Below are positions 1-5,623 of a stretch of 9,247 nucleotides of DNA, piece after piece. Numbering within the stretch: position 1 is the stretch's first letter; each line of letters begins with the position of its first letter. Source of the stretch: Streptomyces exfoliatus (GTDB lineage Bacteria > Actinomycetota > Actinomycetes > Streptomycetales > Streptomycetaceae); the NCBI RefSeq assembly GCF_000725545.1, contig NZ_JNZP01000058.1, forward strand, positions 1 through 9,247. Reading direction: 5' to 3'. The position numbers and the translations under genes were made by a program. Below the pieces are notes generated by a model. The model saw nothing but the letters and a program-made list of their open reading frames with translations. It had not been told where the DNA came from and made no database searches.

Positions 1-98
1 GGAAGCTGTGGCGGTACAGCGGTACCGGGACCGGTCTGTACGGTGCGCGCGTGACGATCGGTACGAGCGGCTGGCAGAGCTTCAAGGGCCTGTACTGA
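1..98 (+). CDS. C-terminal end of a secreted FG-GAP/VCBS repeat protein (partial)
   Basis: Only the last 31 full codons are present, in the frame whose first complete codon begins at base 3, and they end at TGA 96-98. The peptide begins KLWRYSGTGTGLYGARV and ends GWQSFKGLY. A short beta strand with an aromatic residue followed by GTGTG is typical of the last blade of FG-GAP/VCBS repeat proteins, which are extracellular beta-propellers. The same motif, SLYRGTGTGAVSARM, occurs in the large gene that runs off the other end of the window, so the two are probably paralogues. The start, signal peptide and other domains lie outside the window. Function is unknown. The family call is an inference from a short peptide and the paralogue. 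Confidence 0.6.
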   Translation, partial: KLWRYSGTGTGLYGARVTIGTSGWQSFKGLY

Positions 99-130
99 GC
101 ACCTGAGCACCTGAGCAGCTGAGTGAGTGA
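96..130 (+). repeat. Short tandem repeat starting at the stop codon (8-bp unit)
   Basis: The stop codon of the upstream gene is the first TGA of a tandem array of 8-bp units: TGAGCACC twice, then TGAGCAGC, then TGAGTGAG, then TGA. TGA triplets occur at 96, 104, 112, 120, 124 and 128. Because 8 is not a multiple of three, they fall in all three frames. The array ends 3 nt before the terminator stem. It probably arose by slippage; any role as a readthrough safeguard is inference. Confidence 0.75.
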
Positions 131-132
131 TC

Positions 133-163
133 GAGGGCCCGGCCGTCCCACGGCCGGGCCCTC
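133..163. terminator. Strong hairpin, probable bidirectional terminator
   Basis: A perfect 14-bp stem (GAGGGCCCGGCCGT pairing with ACGGCCGGGCCCTC) closes a 3-nt CCC loop. It lies between the stop at 98 and the converging stop at 179, where a shared terminator is expected. There is no real U tract on either side (AGTCGTCTCC follows on the plus strand), which is common for actinomycete terminators. Confidence 0.85.
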
Positions 164-178
164 AGTCGTCTCCCCGGC

Positions 179-907
179 TCACGGGGCCAGCAGTCCCGCG
201 TCCTGGCCCGAGCGGCGCAGCGCGTCCGCGACGAAGCCGTTCGCCTTCAGCTCCTCGACCGTGTCGCGGAGGAACGTCACGGTCTCGGGCGCCCGGCCGA
301 CCGTCGTCCCGACGGCCTGCCGGATCTCCATGAACCGGCCCTGGATCAGCCGCACGTCCGGGTGCGCCTCGGCGTACGCGGTGAGCGGCTGCCGGATCCC
401 CGCGCCCACCTCCAGACCCTCGGCCCGGAACGTGTCGACGCCCTCGTCCCCGCGAACGACCGTCGCATGGACGAGGGTCCTCGACAGGAACAGGTCGTAC
501 GCCGAGCCCTTCTTGACCCCGATCCGCACGCCGGGCGCGTCCACGTCCTCCACGGTGGTGTACGCCGAGCCGCGCGGCGCGACGTACACGCCCTCGATGA
601 CGACGTACGGAGCCGTGAACGCCACCTCCGCCTCCCGCGCCGGATCCACGGCCAGGAAGCAGAGATCGGCCCGGCCGTCCGCCATCGCCGCGAAGGACTT
701 CCGCGCCGCGTCGAAGCAGAGCAGCTCGACGGGGAGACCGAGGCGCGCCCCGATCTCCCGCGCCAGATCCACGGTGACTCCCGTCGGCGCCTCGGGGGTG
801 CCCTGCGCGAGGACGGGGTTGCCGAGGTTGACGGAGGCCCGGAGGGTGCCGGTGGGCGCGAGGTCGGCGGCGATGGCGGGGTTCGGGGTGGTCGGGGTGG
901 TCGTCAT
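179..907 (-). CDS. Family 3 solute-binding-protein domain without signal peptide
   Basis: The product is 242 aa, about the length of one mature periplasmic-type amino-acid-binding domain (SBP_bac_3 fold). Visible family marks are GVTVDLAREIGARLG near residues 43-57, GRADLCFLAVDPAREAEVAF near 78-97 followed by TAPYV, and a lobe-2 entry IGVKKGSAYDLF near 129-140. In the family these form two lobes that close on a small polar ligand such as an amino acid. The N-terminus (MTTTPTTPNPAIAADLAPTG) has no hydrophobic signal sequence and no lipobox Cys, so the protein appears cytosolic. No permease or ATPase gene is adjacent. The open frame continues upstream inside the reductase gene, but family homology begins only here, so ATG 907 is chosen. 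It lies 11 nt after the reductase stop and has no clear Shine-Dalgarno, so translation may depend on the upstream gene. Ligand and role are unknown; a sensor, a buffer or an SBP-derived enzyme are all possible. Confidence 0.82.
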   Translation of the reverse strand: MTTTPTTPNPAIAADLAPTGTLRASVNLGNPVLAQGTPEAPTGVTVDLAREIGARLGLPVELLCFDAARKSFAAMADGRADLCFLAVDPAREAEVAFTAPYVVIEGVYVAPRGSAYTTVEDVDAPGVRIGVKKGSAYDLFLSRTLVHATVVRGDEGVDTFRAEGLEVGAGIRQPLTAYAEAHPDVRLIQGRFMEIRQAVGTTVGRAPETVTFLRDTVEELKANGFVADALRRSGQDAGLLAP

Positions 908-918
908 GGGGGTGGAGT

Positions 919-1842
919 CTAGGCAGGCGTGGCGGTGGAAGCGGCGGCGTTCCGGTGGACGCGGTCGAGGAGGGCCAGCTCGTCCGGGGTGAGGCGGAGG
1001 TCGCCGGCGGCGACGTTGGCGGCGAGGTGGTCGGGGTTGCCGGTGCCGGGGATCGCGAGGAGGTGGGGGCCCTGGTGGAGGGTCCAGGCGATACGGATCT
1101 GGGCGGGGGTGGCGTCGTGGGCCCGGGCGACGGCGAGGACCTCTTCGGACTCCGGGGCGGTGGCTCCGGTCTCGCGGCCGGCGGCGGCGATCGCGTAGAA
1201 GGGGACGAAGGCGATGCCCTGTTCGCCGCAGAGGCGGACGAAGTCCGCGTACTCGGGGCGGACGCCGATCCCGTACATGTTCTGCACGCAGACGACGGGG
1301 GCGATGGCCTGGGCCTCGGCGAGGTGGGCGGGGGTGATGTTGGAGAGGCCGAGGTGGCGGATGAGGCCCGCGTCGCGGAGTTCGGCGAGGGCGCCGAAAC
1401 GCTCGGCGATCGAGTCGTCGCCGAGGACGCGGAGGTTGACGACGTCGAGGTGGTCGCGGCCGAGCTGGCGCAGGTTCTCCTCGACCTGGGCGCGCAGGGC
1501 GGCCGGGGTGCGGGCGTGCTCGCTCCACTCGCCGGAGAGGTCGCGGGCGGGGCCGACCTTGGTGGCGATGACGAGGTCGTCGGGGTAGGGCCCGCCGAGG
1601 GCGCTGTTGATCAGCTCGTTCGCGGAGCGGAGGGAGGAGAAGTAGAAGGCGGCCGTGTCGATGTGGTTCACGCCGAGCTCGACGGCCTTGCGGAGAACGG
1701 CTGTCGCACGGTCGCGCTCCATCGGGACGGCGCCCGGGATGAGAGCCGGGCCGTACTGGGGCAGGCGCATGGCACCGAAGCCGAGACGGTTGACGGTGAG
1801 GTCACCGCCGAGGGTCCAGGTGCTGGGAGTGGTGGTGGTCAT
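919..1842 (-). CDS. Aldo/keto reductase
   Basis: A 307-aa NADPH-dependent oxidoreductase of the aldo/keto reductase (TIM barrel) superfamily, at the usual length. The motifs run in order: LGFGAMRLP (20-28), GVNHIDTAAFY (57-67) with catalytic-type Asp62 and Tyr67, ATKVG with Lys95, LDVVNLRV (132-139), HLGLSN (163-168), QNMY (187-190), and the cofactor-binding IPGTGNPDHLAANV (264-277). The usual His of the catalytic tetrad is Asn136 here. To my knowledge the VVNLR variant recurs in a subgroup that includes E. coli YdbC, so the enzyme is probably active. The physiological substrate cannot be told; this family reduces aldehydes and ketones. It is the first gene of a two-gene minus-strand operon with the solute-binding-domain gene and is divergent from the secreted hydrolase. 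The ATG start is preceded by GGGAG about 11 nt upstream, inside an inverted repeat. Confidence 0.93.
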   Translation of the reverse strand: MTTTTPSTWTLGGDLTVNRLGFGAMRLPQYGPALIPGAVPMERDRATAVLRKAVELGVNHIDTAAFYFSSLRSANELINSALGGPYPDDLVIATKVGPARDLSGEWSEHARTPAALRAQVEENLRQLGRDHLDVVNLRVLGDDSIAERFGALAELRDAGLIRHLGLSNITPAHLAEAQAIAPVVCVQNMYGIGVRPEYADFVRLCGEQGIAFVPFYAIAAAGRETGATAPESEEVLAVARAHDATPAQIRIAWTLHQGPHLLAIPGTGNPDHLAANVAAGDLRLTPDELALLDRVHRNAAASTATPA

Positions 1843-1843
1843 G

Positions 1844-1862
1844 CCCGGGATGATCTCCCGGG
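1844..1862. promoter_or_regulatory. Perfect inverted repeat in the reductase leader
   Basis: CCCGGGA and TCCCGGG flank TGATC, giving 7-bp arms immediately upstream of the reductase ATG. On the minus strand the right arm contains GGGAG, the only Shine-Dalgarno-like element. In RNA the hairpin would hide the ribosome site; in DNA the repeat could be an operator. Both roles are inference. Confidence 0.5.
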
Positions 1863-1962
1863 AGCGGGGGCGGCGTCACCTTGACGGGGGCTCCTGGGGC
1901 CTTGGGGCGGGATGACTCTCGGTAAGAGGGGGGCCGCACCAGAAGCCCGTCAGACACGGCCA

Positions 1963-2023
1963 CCCTCTGCGCGAGGGAGACCCCCGAACCCCCTTTCTCC
2001 CTCCGGGGGTTGGCCCCACCCCC
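1963..2023 (+). promoter_or_regulatory. Chain of mutually exclusive hairpins upstream of the hydrolase
   Basis: Four overlapping stems can be drawn on the plus strand: CCCTC 1963-1967 with GAGGG 1973-1977; GAGGGAGA 1973-1980 with TCTCCCTC 1996-2003; AACCCCC 1987-1993 with GGGGGTT 2005-2011; and GGGGG 2005-2009 with CCCCC 2019-2023. Each stem competes with its neighbour, as in attenuators. No convincing -10/-35 pair was found for the hydrolase or the reductase in 1843-2077, so it is unknown whether this stretch is transcribed. GC-rich DNA yields such stems easily. Confidence 0.35.
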
Positions 2024-2065
2024 GAAGCGCCTGGCTGCCGGATGGGGGGAGCGGTGTCGGTCCGC

Positions 2066-2069
2066 GAGG
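2066..2069 (+). promoter_or_regulatory. Ribosome binding site that sets the hydrolase start
   Basis: GAGG lies 8 nt before ATG 2078. This supports that start over the in-frame ATG at 2042. Starting at 2078 also puts a textbook signal peptide at the very N-terminus, whereas the longer form would add 12 charged and small residues in front of it. Confidence 0.7.
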
Positions 2070-2077
2070 CTGTGCGC

Positions 2078-3577
2078 ATGACAACGAACCGTGGCCGTCA
2101 GCCCCTGCTCCTCGCCCTCTCCGCCGCCGTCGTCGCCGGCGTCGCCCTCACCGGTGGCGCTGTCGCTCCCGCCGCTGCGGCCGGGCTCGGTTGGGGCGAC
2201 TGCGACCCCGCCCTGAAGCCGCTTCCGGGGCAGCGCTGCGCCCTGCTCTCCGTACCCCTCGATTACGCCCGTCCCGACGGGCCGCAGATCGAGCTCGCCG
2301 TCTCCCGCCTTCCCTCCGCCCGGCCCGAGGCGCGGCGCGGGACGCTCATGGTCATTCCCGGTGGGCCCGGCAGTTCCGGTGTGCAGCGGCTCGCGCAGAA
2401 GGGCGCCGCCCTCTCGGCCGAGATGGACGGTGCCTACGACCTCGTCGCCTTCGACCCCCGGGGCGTCGGCGGTTCCGCCAAGGCCCGGTGCGGGCTCGAC
2501 GACGCCGACCGGTGGATGGTCACCCTGCGGTCCTGGCCCGGCGCCGACGGCCGCATCGACGACAACGTCGCCCGGTCCCGGCGGATCGCCGAGGCCTGCG
2601 CCCGCAACGGTGGCGCCATGCTCCGCAGCCTCACCACCGCCAACCAGGTCCGCGACCTCGACCGGCTGCGGCAGGCGCTCGGCGAGCGCGAGCTCTCGGC
2701 GTGGAGCGTCTCCTACGGGACGTACGTCGCCGCCGCCTACGCCGAGAAGTTCCCCGGGCGGACCGACCGCTGGGTCCTCGACAGCAGCAACGACCCCGAC
2801 CCGAAGCGCGTCGCCCGGGGCTGGCTGGAGGGCATGGCCCAGGGTGTCGACGACCGCTTCCCCGACTTCGCCGCCTGGGCCGCCCACCCCGACCGCGCCG
2901 ACGACGGGCTCCGGCTCGCCGAACGCGCCGACGACGTACGTCCGTTGGTGCTCGACCTCGCCGCTCGCCTCGATCGGGAGCCGCGTGCGTCCGCGACGCC
3001 CGGCGTGCCGCTGACCGGCGCCGTGCTCCTCCAGGCCCTTCAGCAGGCCCTCTACTCCGACGCTTCCTTCCCGGCCTTCGCGCGGCTCGTGACCGAGGCC
3101 CTCGACCCGGCGGGCGAGCCCGTTCTGCCGCGCGAACTCGCCGGTGCCATGCCCGACGACGTCGCCGCCATCACCGTGGGCGTGATCTGCAACGACGTCG
3201 ACTGGCCCCGGTCGTCCGCGCGGACCTTCGAGCGGGCCGTCGCAGCCGACCGGGAGCGTCATCCGCTGACGGCGGGCCTGCCGGTGAACGTCACGCCCTG
3301 CGCGTACTGGAAGGGCGGGGCGGTGGAGAAGCCCGTACGCGTCACCGACCGGGGGCCGTCCAACATCCTGATGATCCAGAACCTGCGTGACCCGTCGACG
3401 CCGTACGCCAACGGGCTGCGCATGCGGGAGGCGCTCGGCGAGCGGGCGCGGCTCGTCTCCGTCGACCACGGCGGGCACGGGGTCTACCTGGGGAACGGGA
3501 ACGCGTGCGGCGACCGGGCGGTGACCCGTTTCCTGACCGAGGGCACGCGGCCGGCCGAGGACGTTCTCTGCCGTTGA
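2078..3577 (+). CDS. Secreted tripeptidyl aminopeptidase-type alpha/beta hydrolase (S33)
   Basis: This 499-aa product fits the Streptomyces Tap/Slp-type exported serine peptidases, which remove N-terminal peptides from substrates outside the cell. Residues 1-36 are a signal peptide: MTTNRGRQ, a hydrophobic core, then PAAAA before GLGWGDC. Next come the oxyanion-loop motif IPGGPGSSG (93-101), YDLVAFDPRGVGGSA (120-134), and the nucleophile elbow SVSYGT with Ser212. A helical cap precedes the C-terminal TAP-like segment (about 400-499), which carries LRDPSTP with Asp438 and DHGGHGVY with His467, completing the triad. Several Cys residues (42, 54, 138, 174, 371, 408, 477, 498) suit disulfides in an exported protein. 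The elbow reads SxSxG rather than GxSxG. Substrate specificity cannot be told. The gene stands alone, divergent from the reductase and convergent with murQ, with 38 nt between stops. Confidence 0.93.
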   Translation: MTTNRGRQPLLLALSAAVVAGVALTGGAVAPAAAAGLGWGDCDPALKPLPGQRCALLSVPLDYARPDGPQIELAVSRLPSARPEARRGTLMVIPGGPGSSGVQRLAQKGAALSAEMDGAYDLVAFDPRGVGGSAKARCGLDDADRWMVTLRSWPGADGRIDDNVARSRRIAEACARNGGAMLRSLTTANQVRDLDRLRQALGERELSAWSVSYGTYVAAAYAEKFPGRTDRWVLDSSNDPDPKRVARGWLEGMAQGVDDRFPDFAAWAAHPDRADDGLRLAERADDVRPLVLDLAARLDREPRASATPGVPLTGAVLLQALQQALYSDASFPAFARLVTEALDPAGEPVLPRELAGAMPDDVAAITVGVICNDVDWPRSSARTFERAVAADRERHPLTAGLPVNVTPCAYWKGGAVEKPVRVTDRGPSNILMIQNLRDPSTPYANGLRMREALGERARLVSVDHGGHGVYLGNGNACGDRAVTRFLTEGTRPAEDVLCR

Positions 3578-3615
3578 CGGCCGACGGCGCGTTCAGGTCC
3601 TGTGCAGAGGGGTGG

Positions 3616-4551
3616 TTACGCGGACGGCTCGGGCGCGTGCAGTGCCGCGCGCAGGTGGCCCTGGGAGGTGGTCAGCCGCTCGGCGGCCGTGGCGGCGTCG
3701 ATGTCGGCGAGGATCATGAGGATCGCGTTCTTCACCTCGCCGTCGGCGGCGGCGAGGGCGGTCTCGATCTGCTCGTCGGGGGCGCCGGTGGCGAGGGCGA
3801 CGATCCGCCGTGAGCGGGCCTGGAGCTTGTCGTTGGAGGCGCGGACGTCGACCATCAGGTTTCCGTAGGTCTTGCCGAGCCGGATCATCGTGATCGTCGA
3901 GATCATGTTGAGGACGAGCTTCTGGGCGGTGCCCGCCTTGAGCCGGGTCGATCCGGTGAGCAGCTCGGGGCCCGGGACGACCTCGATGCCGTGCTCGGCG
4001 GCGGCGGCGAGGGCGCTGTCGGCGTTGCAGGACAGGCCGATGGTGAGGGCGCCGAGGGCGCGGGCGTGTTCGACGGCGCCGATGGCGTACGGGGTGCGAC
4101 CGGAGGCGGAGATGCCGACGACGGTGTCGTCGGCGGTGACGCCGAGCGCGGTCAGGTCCTCGGCGGCGAGTTCCTTCGAGTCCTCCGCGCCCTCGACGGC
4201 CTTGATCATGGCGGAGGGGCCGCCGGCGATGAGGCCGACGACCTGGGACGGGTCGGTGTTGAAGGTGGGCGGGCACTCGCTGGCGTCGAGGACGCCGAGG
4301 CGGCCCGCGGTGCCGGCGCCGAGGTAGAGGAGCCGTCCGCCGCGGGCCATGCGTGCGGCGGTGGCGTCGATGGCGGCGGCGATGGCGGGGAGCTGTCGGG
4401 CGACGGCTGCGGGGACGGTCTGGTCCTCGCCGTTCATGAGCGCGGCGATCTCGGCGGTCGGCAGCTGGTCGATCTCGGCGAGTTCGGGGCGGAAGGCCTC
4501 GGTGGTGAGGGTGGCGAGCTGGGCGCGGAGTTCGGAGTAGGTAGCAGACAC
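3616..4551 (-). CDS. murQ: N-acetylmuramic acid 6-phosphate etherase MurQ
   Basis: MurQ cleaves the lactyl ether of MurNAc 6-phosphate to give GlcNAc 6-phosphate and D-lactate, a cytosolic step of peptidoglycan recycling. The 311-aa product has the whole family pattern: ELAEIDQLPTAEIAALMN near residues 24-40, the SIS-domain loop LYLGAGTAGRLGVLDASECP near 75-94, EGAEDSKELA at 120-129, GISASGRTPY at 146-155, and TGSTRLKAGTAQKLVLNM at 199-216. Glu92 and Glu123 match by spacing the two catalytic glutamates of the E. coli enzyme (Glu83, Glu114). Length is normal and the gene is intact. The start is GTG, with GAAAGAG 6 nt upstream; no earlier ATG or GTG exists in frame before a stop. It follows the MurR/RpiR-type regulator on the same strand after 109 nt and is probably cotranscribed with it. 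The GAAAG of its ribosome site resembles half of the regulator's operator. Confidence 0.97.
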   Translation of the reverse strand: MSATYSELRAQLATLTTEAFRPELAEIDQLPTAEIAALMNGEDQTVPAAVARQLPAIAAAIDATAARMARGGRLLYLGAGTAGRLGVLDASECPPTFNTDPSQVVGLIAGGPSAMIKAVEGAEDSKELAAEDLTALGVTADDTVVGISASGRTPYAIGAVEHARALGALTIGLSCNADSALAAAAEHGIEVVPGPELLTGSTRLKAGTAQKLVLNMISTITMIRLGKTYGNLMVDVRASNDKLQARSRRIVALATGAPDEQIETALAAADGEVKNAILMILADIDAATAAERLTTSQGHLRAALHAPEPSA

Positions 4552-4566
4552 GTGCGGCTCTTTCGA

Positions 4567-4662
4567 TGCGGTGGTCGGCGCTGCGGGTGCCGTGGTCGGT
4601 GTCGGGGTGTCGTCGGTGTCGTCCGTGCGGCGGGTGGCGTGGTCGGTGCGGCGGCGTTCGTC
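4567..4662 (-). other. U-free, C-rich spacer between the regulator and murQ
   Basis: The plus strand has no A from 4567 to 4662, so the regulator-murQ transcript has no U for 96 nt. In the 90 nt 4571-4660, a hand count gives C 48, G 21, A 21, U 0 in the mRNA sense. GTGGTCGG followed by C/T then G recurs at 4571, 4592 and 4639 (plus strand). No strong hairpin is seen. C-rich, G-poor, unstructured RNA is what Rho-utilisation sites look like, so this may tune how much murQ is made relative to the regulator; that is inference. Confidence 0.55.
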
Positions 4663-5578
4663 AGCGGGTGCGGGGTGAGTGGCGGTGGGCGAGGGCTTCG
4701 TACGAGGCGGCGAGGGCTGGGGCCGCCGTCTCGTACGTGCGCTGGGTGACGCAGGTGAACAGGCAGTCCACGACCAGGAGTTGGCTGGTACGTGACGACA
4801 TGGCCGCGGGCCGCAGTTCGCTCTCGCGGGCCGTGGAGGTGGTGAGGATGTGGTCGGCGTACTGCGTGACGGGCCCGTCCGGGCGGCCGGTGATCGCGAC
4901 CGTGGTGGCGCCGTGGTCGAAGGCGACCCGCAGGGGTTCTATGACGTCGCCGGTGGAGCCGGAGTGGGTGATGGCGATGGCGACGTCGCCGGAGCGGAGC
5001 TGCACGGCGTTGGTGACGGCGAGGTGTGGATCGCTGTGGGCGTGCGCGATGAGGCCGATGCGGAGGAGTTTCTGGCCGAGGTCCTGGGCGACGAGACCGG
5101 AGGCGCCGATGCCGTAGATGTCGATGCGGCGGGCGGTGGCGAGCGCGGCGACGGCGGCGCCGAGCTGGACGGTGTCGAGTCCGGCGGCGGTGTCGGCGAG
5201 GGTCTGCTGTTCGTCGTAGGCGAGCTTGGCGACGACGTCGGCGATCGGGTCGTCGACGGCGATGTCGGCGGTGACGGCGGGCGCGCGGCCGGACTGCTGC
5301 TGGGCGGCGAGCCCGGCGAGGGCGAGGCGCAGGTCGCGGTAGCCGGGGTAGCCGAGGAGGCGGGCGGTGCGGACGACGGTCGCCTCGCTGGTGCCGGTGA
5401 GTTCGGCGAGTCCGGTGACCGTGAGCGCGGCGCAGCCGGCCGGGTCTCCGGCGACGGCCTCGGCGACCCGTTGCATGGAGCGGGTCATGGACGGCGCGAG
5501 GGTCCGTACCTTGGCCGCGAGGGCGGCGGGCGCGGGCGGCGCCCCGCTCGTGAAACTTTCCTTCACATCATTCGTCAC
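4661..5578 (-). CDS. MurR/RpiR family transcriptional regulator
   Basis: A 305-aa phosphosugar-responsive regulator. The N-terminal HTH_6-type domain spans about residues 18-94, with LAELTGTSEATVVRTARLLG as the helix-turn-helix. The C-terminal SIS domain spans about 140-270, with IYGIGASG (154-161) and ITHSGSTGD (203-211), the Ser/Thr loops that bind sugar phosphates. In E. coli MurR senses MurNAc 6-phosphate and represses murQP; lying directly upstream of murQ, this protein is its likely counterpart. The frame is open far upstream, but homology-like sequence begins at TNDVKESF. Two starts compete. GTG 5578 lies 6 nt after a TATCTT -10 box, which fits a leaderless mRNA. GTG 5566 has AGAGGTGA 8 nt upstream and would give 301 aa. 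The first is chosen because a transcript from that promoter would lack most of the Shine-Dalgarno. The promoter lies inside a palindrome, suggesting autorepression. Confidence 0.93.
   Translation of the reverse strand: MTNDVKESFTSGAPPAPAALAAKVRTLAPSMTRSMQRVAEAVAGDPAGCAALTVTGLAELTGTSEATVVRTARLLGYPGYRDLRLALAGLAAQQQSGRAPAVTADIAVDDPIADVVAKLAYDEQQTLADTAAGLDTVQLGAAVAALATARRIDIYGIGASGLVAQDLGQKLLRIGLIAHAHSDPHLAVTNAVQLRSGDVAIAITHSGSTGDVIEPLRVAFDHGATTVAITGRPDGPVTQYADHILTTSTARESELRPAAMSSRTSQLLVVDCLFTCVTQRTYETAAPALAASYEALAHRHSPRTR
5552..5560. promoter_or_regulatory. Possible second operator inside the regulator gene
   Basis: GAAACTTTC is a perfect palindrome around one base and shares GAAA/TTTC with the upstream operator. 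Its centre (5556) is 33 bp from the operator centre (5589), close to three helical turns, so one oligomer could bind both. An overlapping GTGAA/TTCAC pair at 5550-5566 adds symmetry around a different centre. It is short and could be chance. Confidence 0.35.
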
Positions 5579-5600
5579 CTCTGAAAGATACTTTCGGAGG
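5578..5600. promoter_or_regulatory. Probable MurR/RpiR operator
   Basis: A 23-bp near-palindrome: CCTC, T, GAAAG, ATA, CTTTC, G, GAGG. The arms are complementary except for one T/G position and the central triplet. It covers the -10 box and the start of the regulator gene, where a self-repressor is expected to bind. That the adjacent regulator binds it is inference. Confidence 0.75.
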
Positions 5601-5614
5601 CGCGGGGGCGACAA
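5585..5614 (-). promoter_or_regulatory. Promoter of the regulator-murQ unit
   Basis: On the minus strand TTGTCG (5614-5609) and TATCTT (5590-5585) are 18 nt apart, a good housekeeping sigma-factor match (TTGAC-like and TAnnnT). The -10 box sits in the centre of the operator palindrome. Transcription would begin about 5578, at the first G of the GTG start. Confidence 0.7.
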
Positions 5615-5623
5615 GACCCCGTC

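Noticed and set aside
908..1528. Upstream extension of the solute-binding-domain frame to 449 aa
   Set aside because: The extra part lies inside the reductase gene on the same strand and encodes an Arg/Pro-rich peptide typical of the wrong frame in GC-rich DNA; family similarity begins at ATG 907.
1881..1917. TTGACG (1881-1886) as a plus-strand -35 box
   Set aside because: No TAnnnT-like -10 box lies 16-19 nt downstream; the following sequence is G-rich without a match.
2042..2077. Earlier in-frame ATG for the hydrolase
   Set aside because: It would add 12 residues before a textbook signal peptide, while ATG 2078 has GAGG 8 nt upstream.
1802..3478. 558-codon open frame on the minus strand
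   Set aside because: Antisense shadow of the secreted hydrolase, which has a full catalytic triad and signal peptide; the shadow has no recognisable domain.
3570..3588. Possible terminator between the hydrolase and murQ
   Set aside because: Only 5-bp stems can be drawn (GCCGT with ACGGC), no better than background in this composition; the 38-nt convergent gap shows no convincing terminator.
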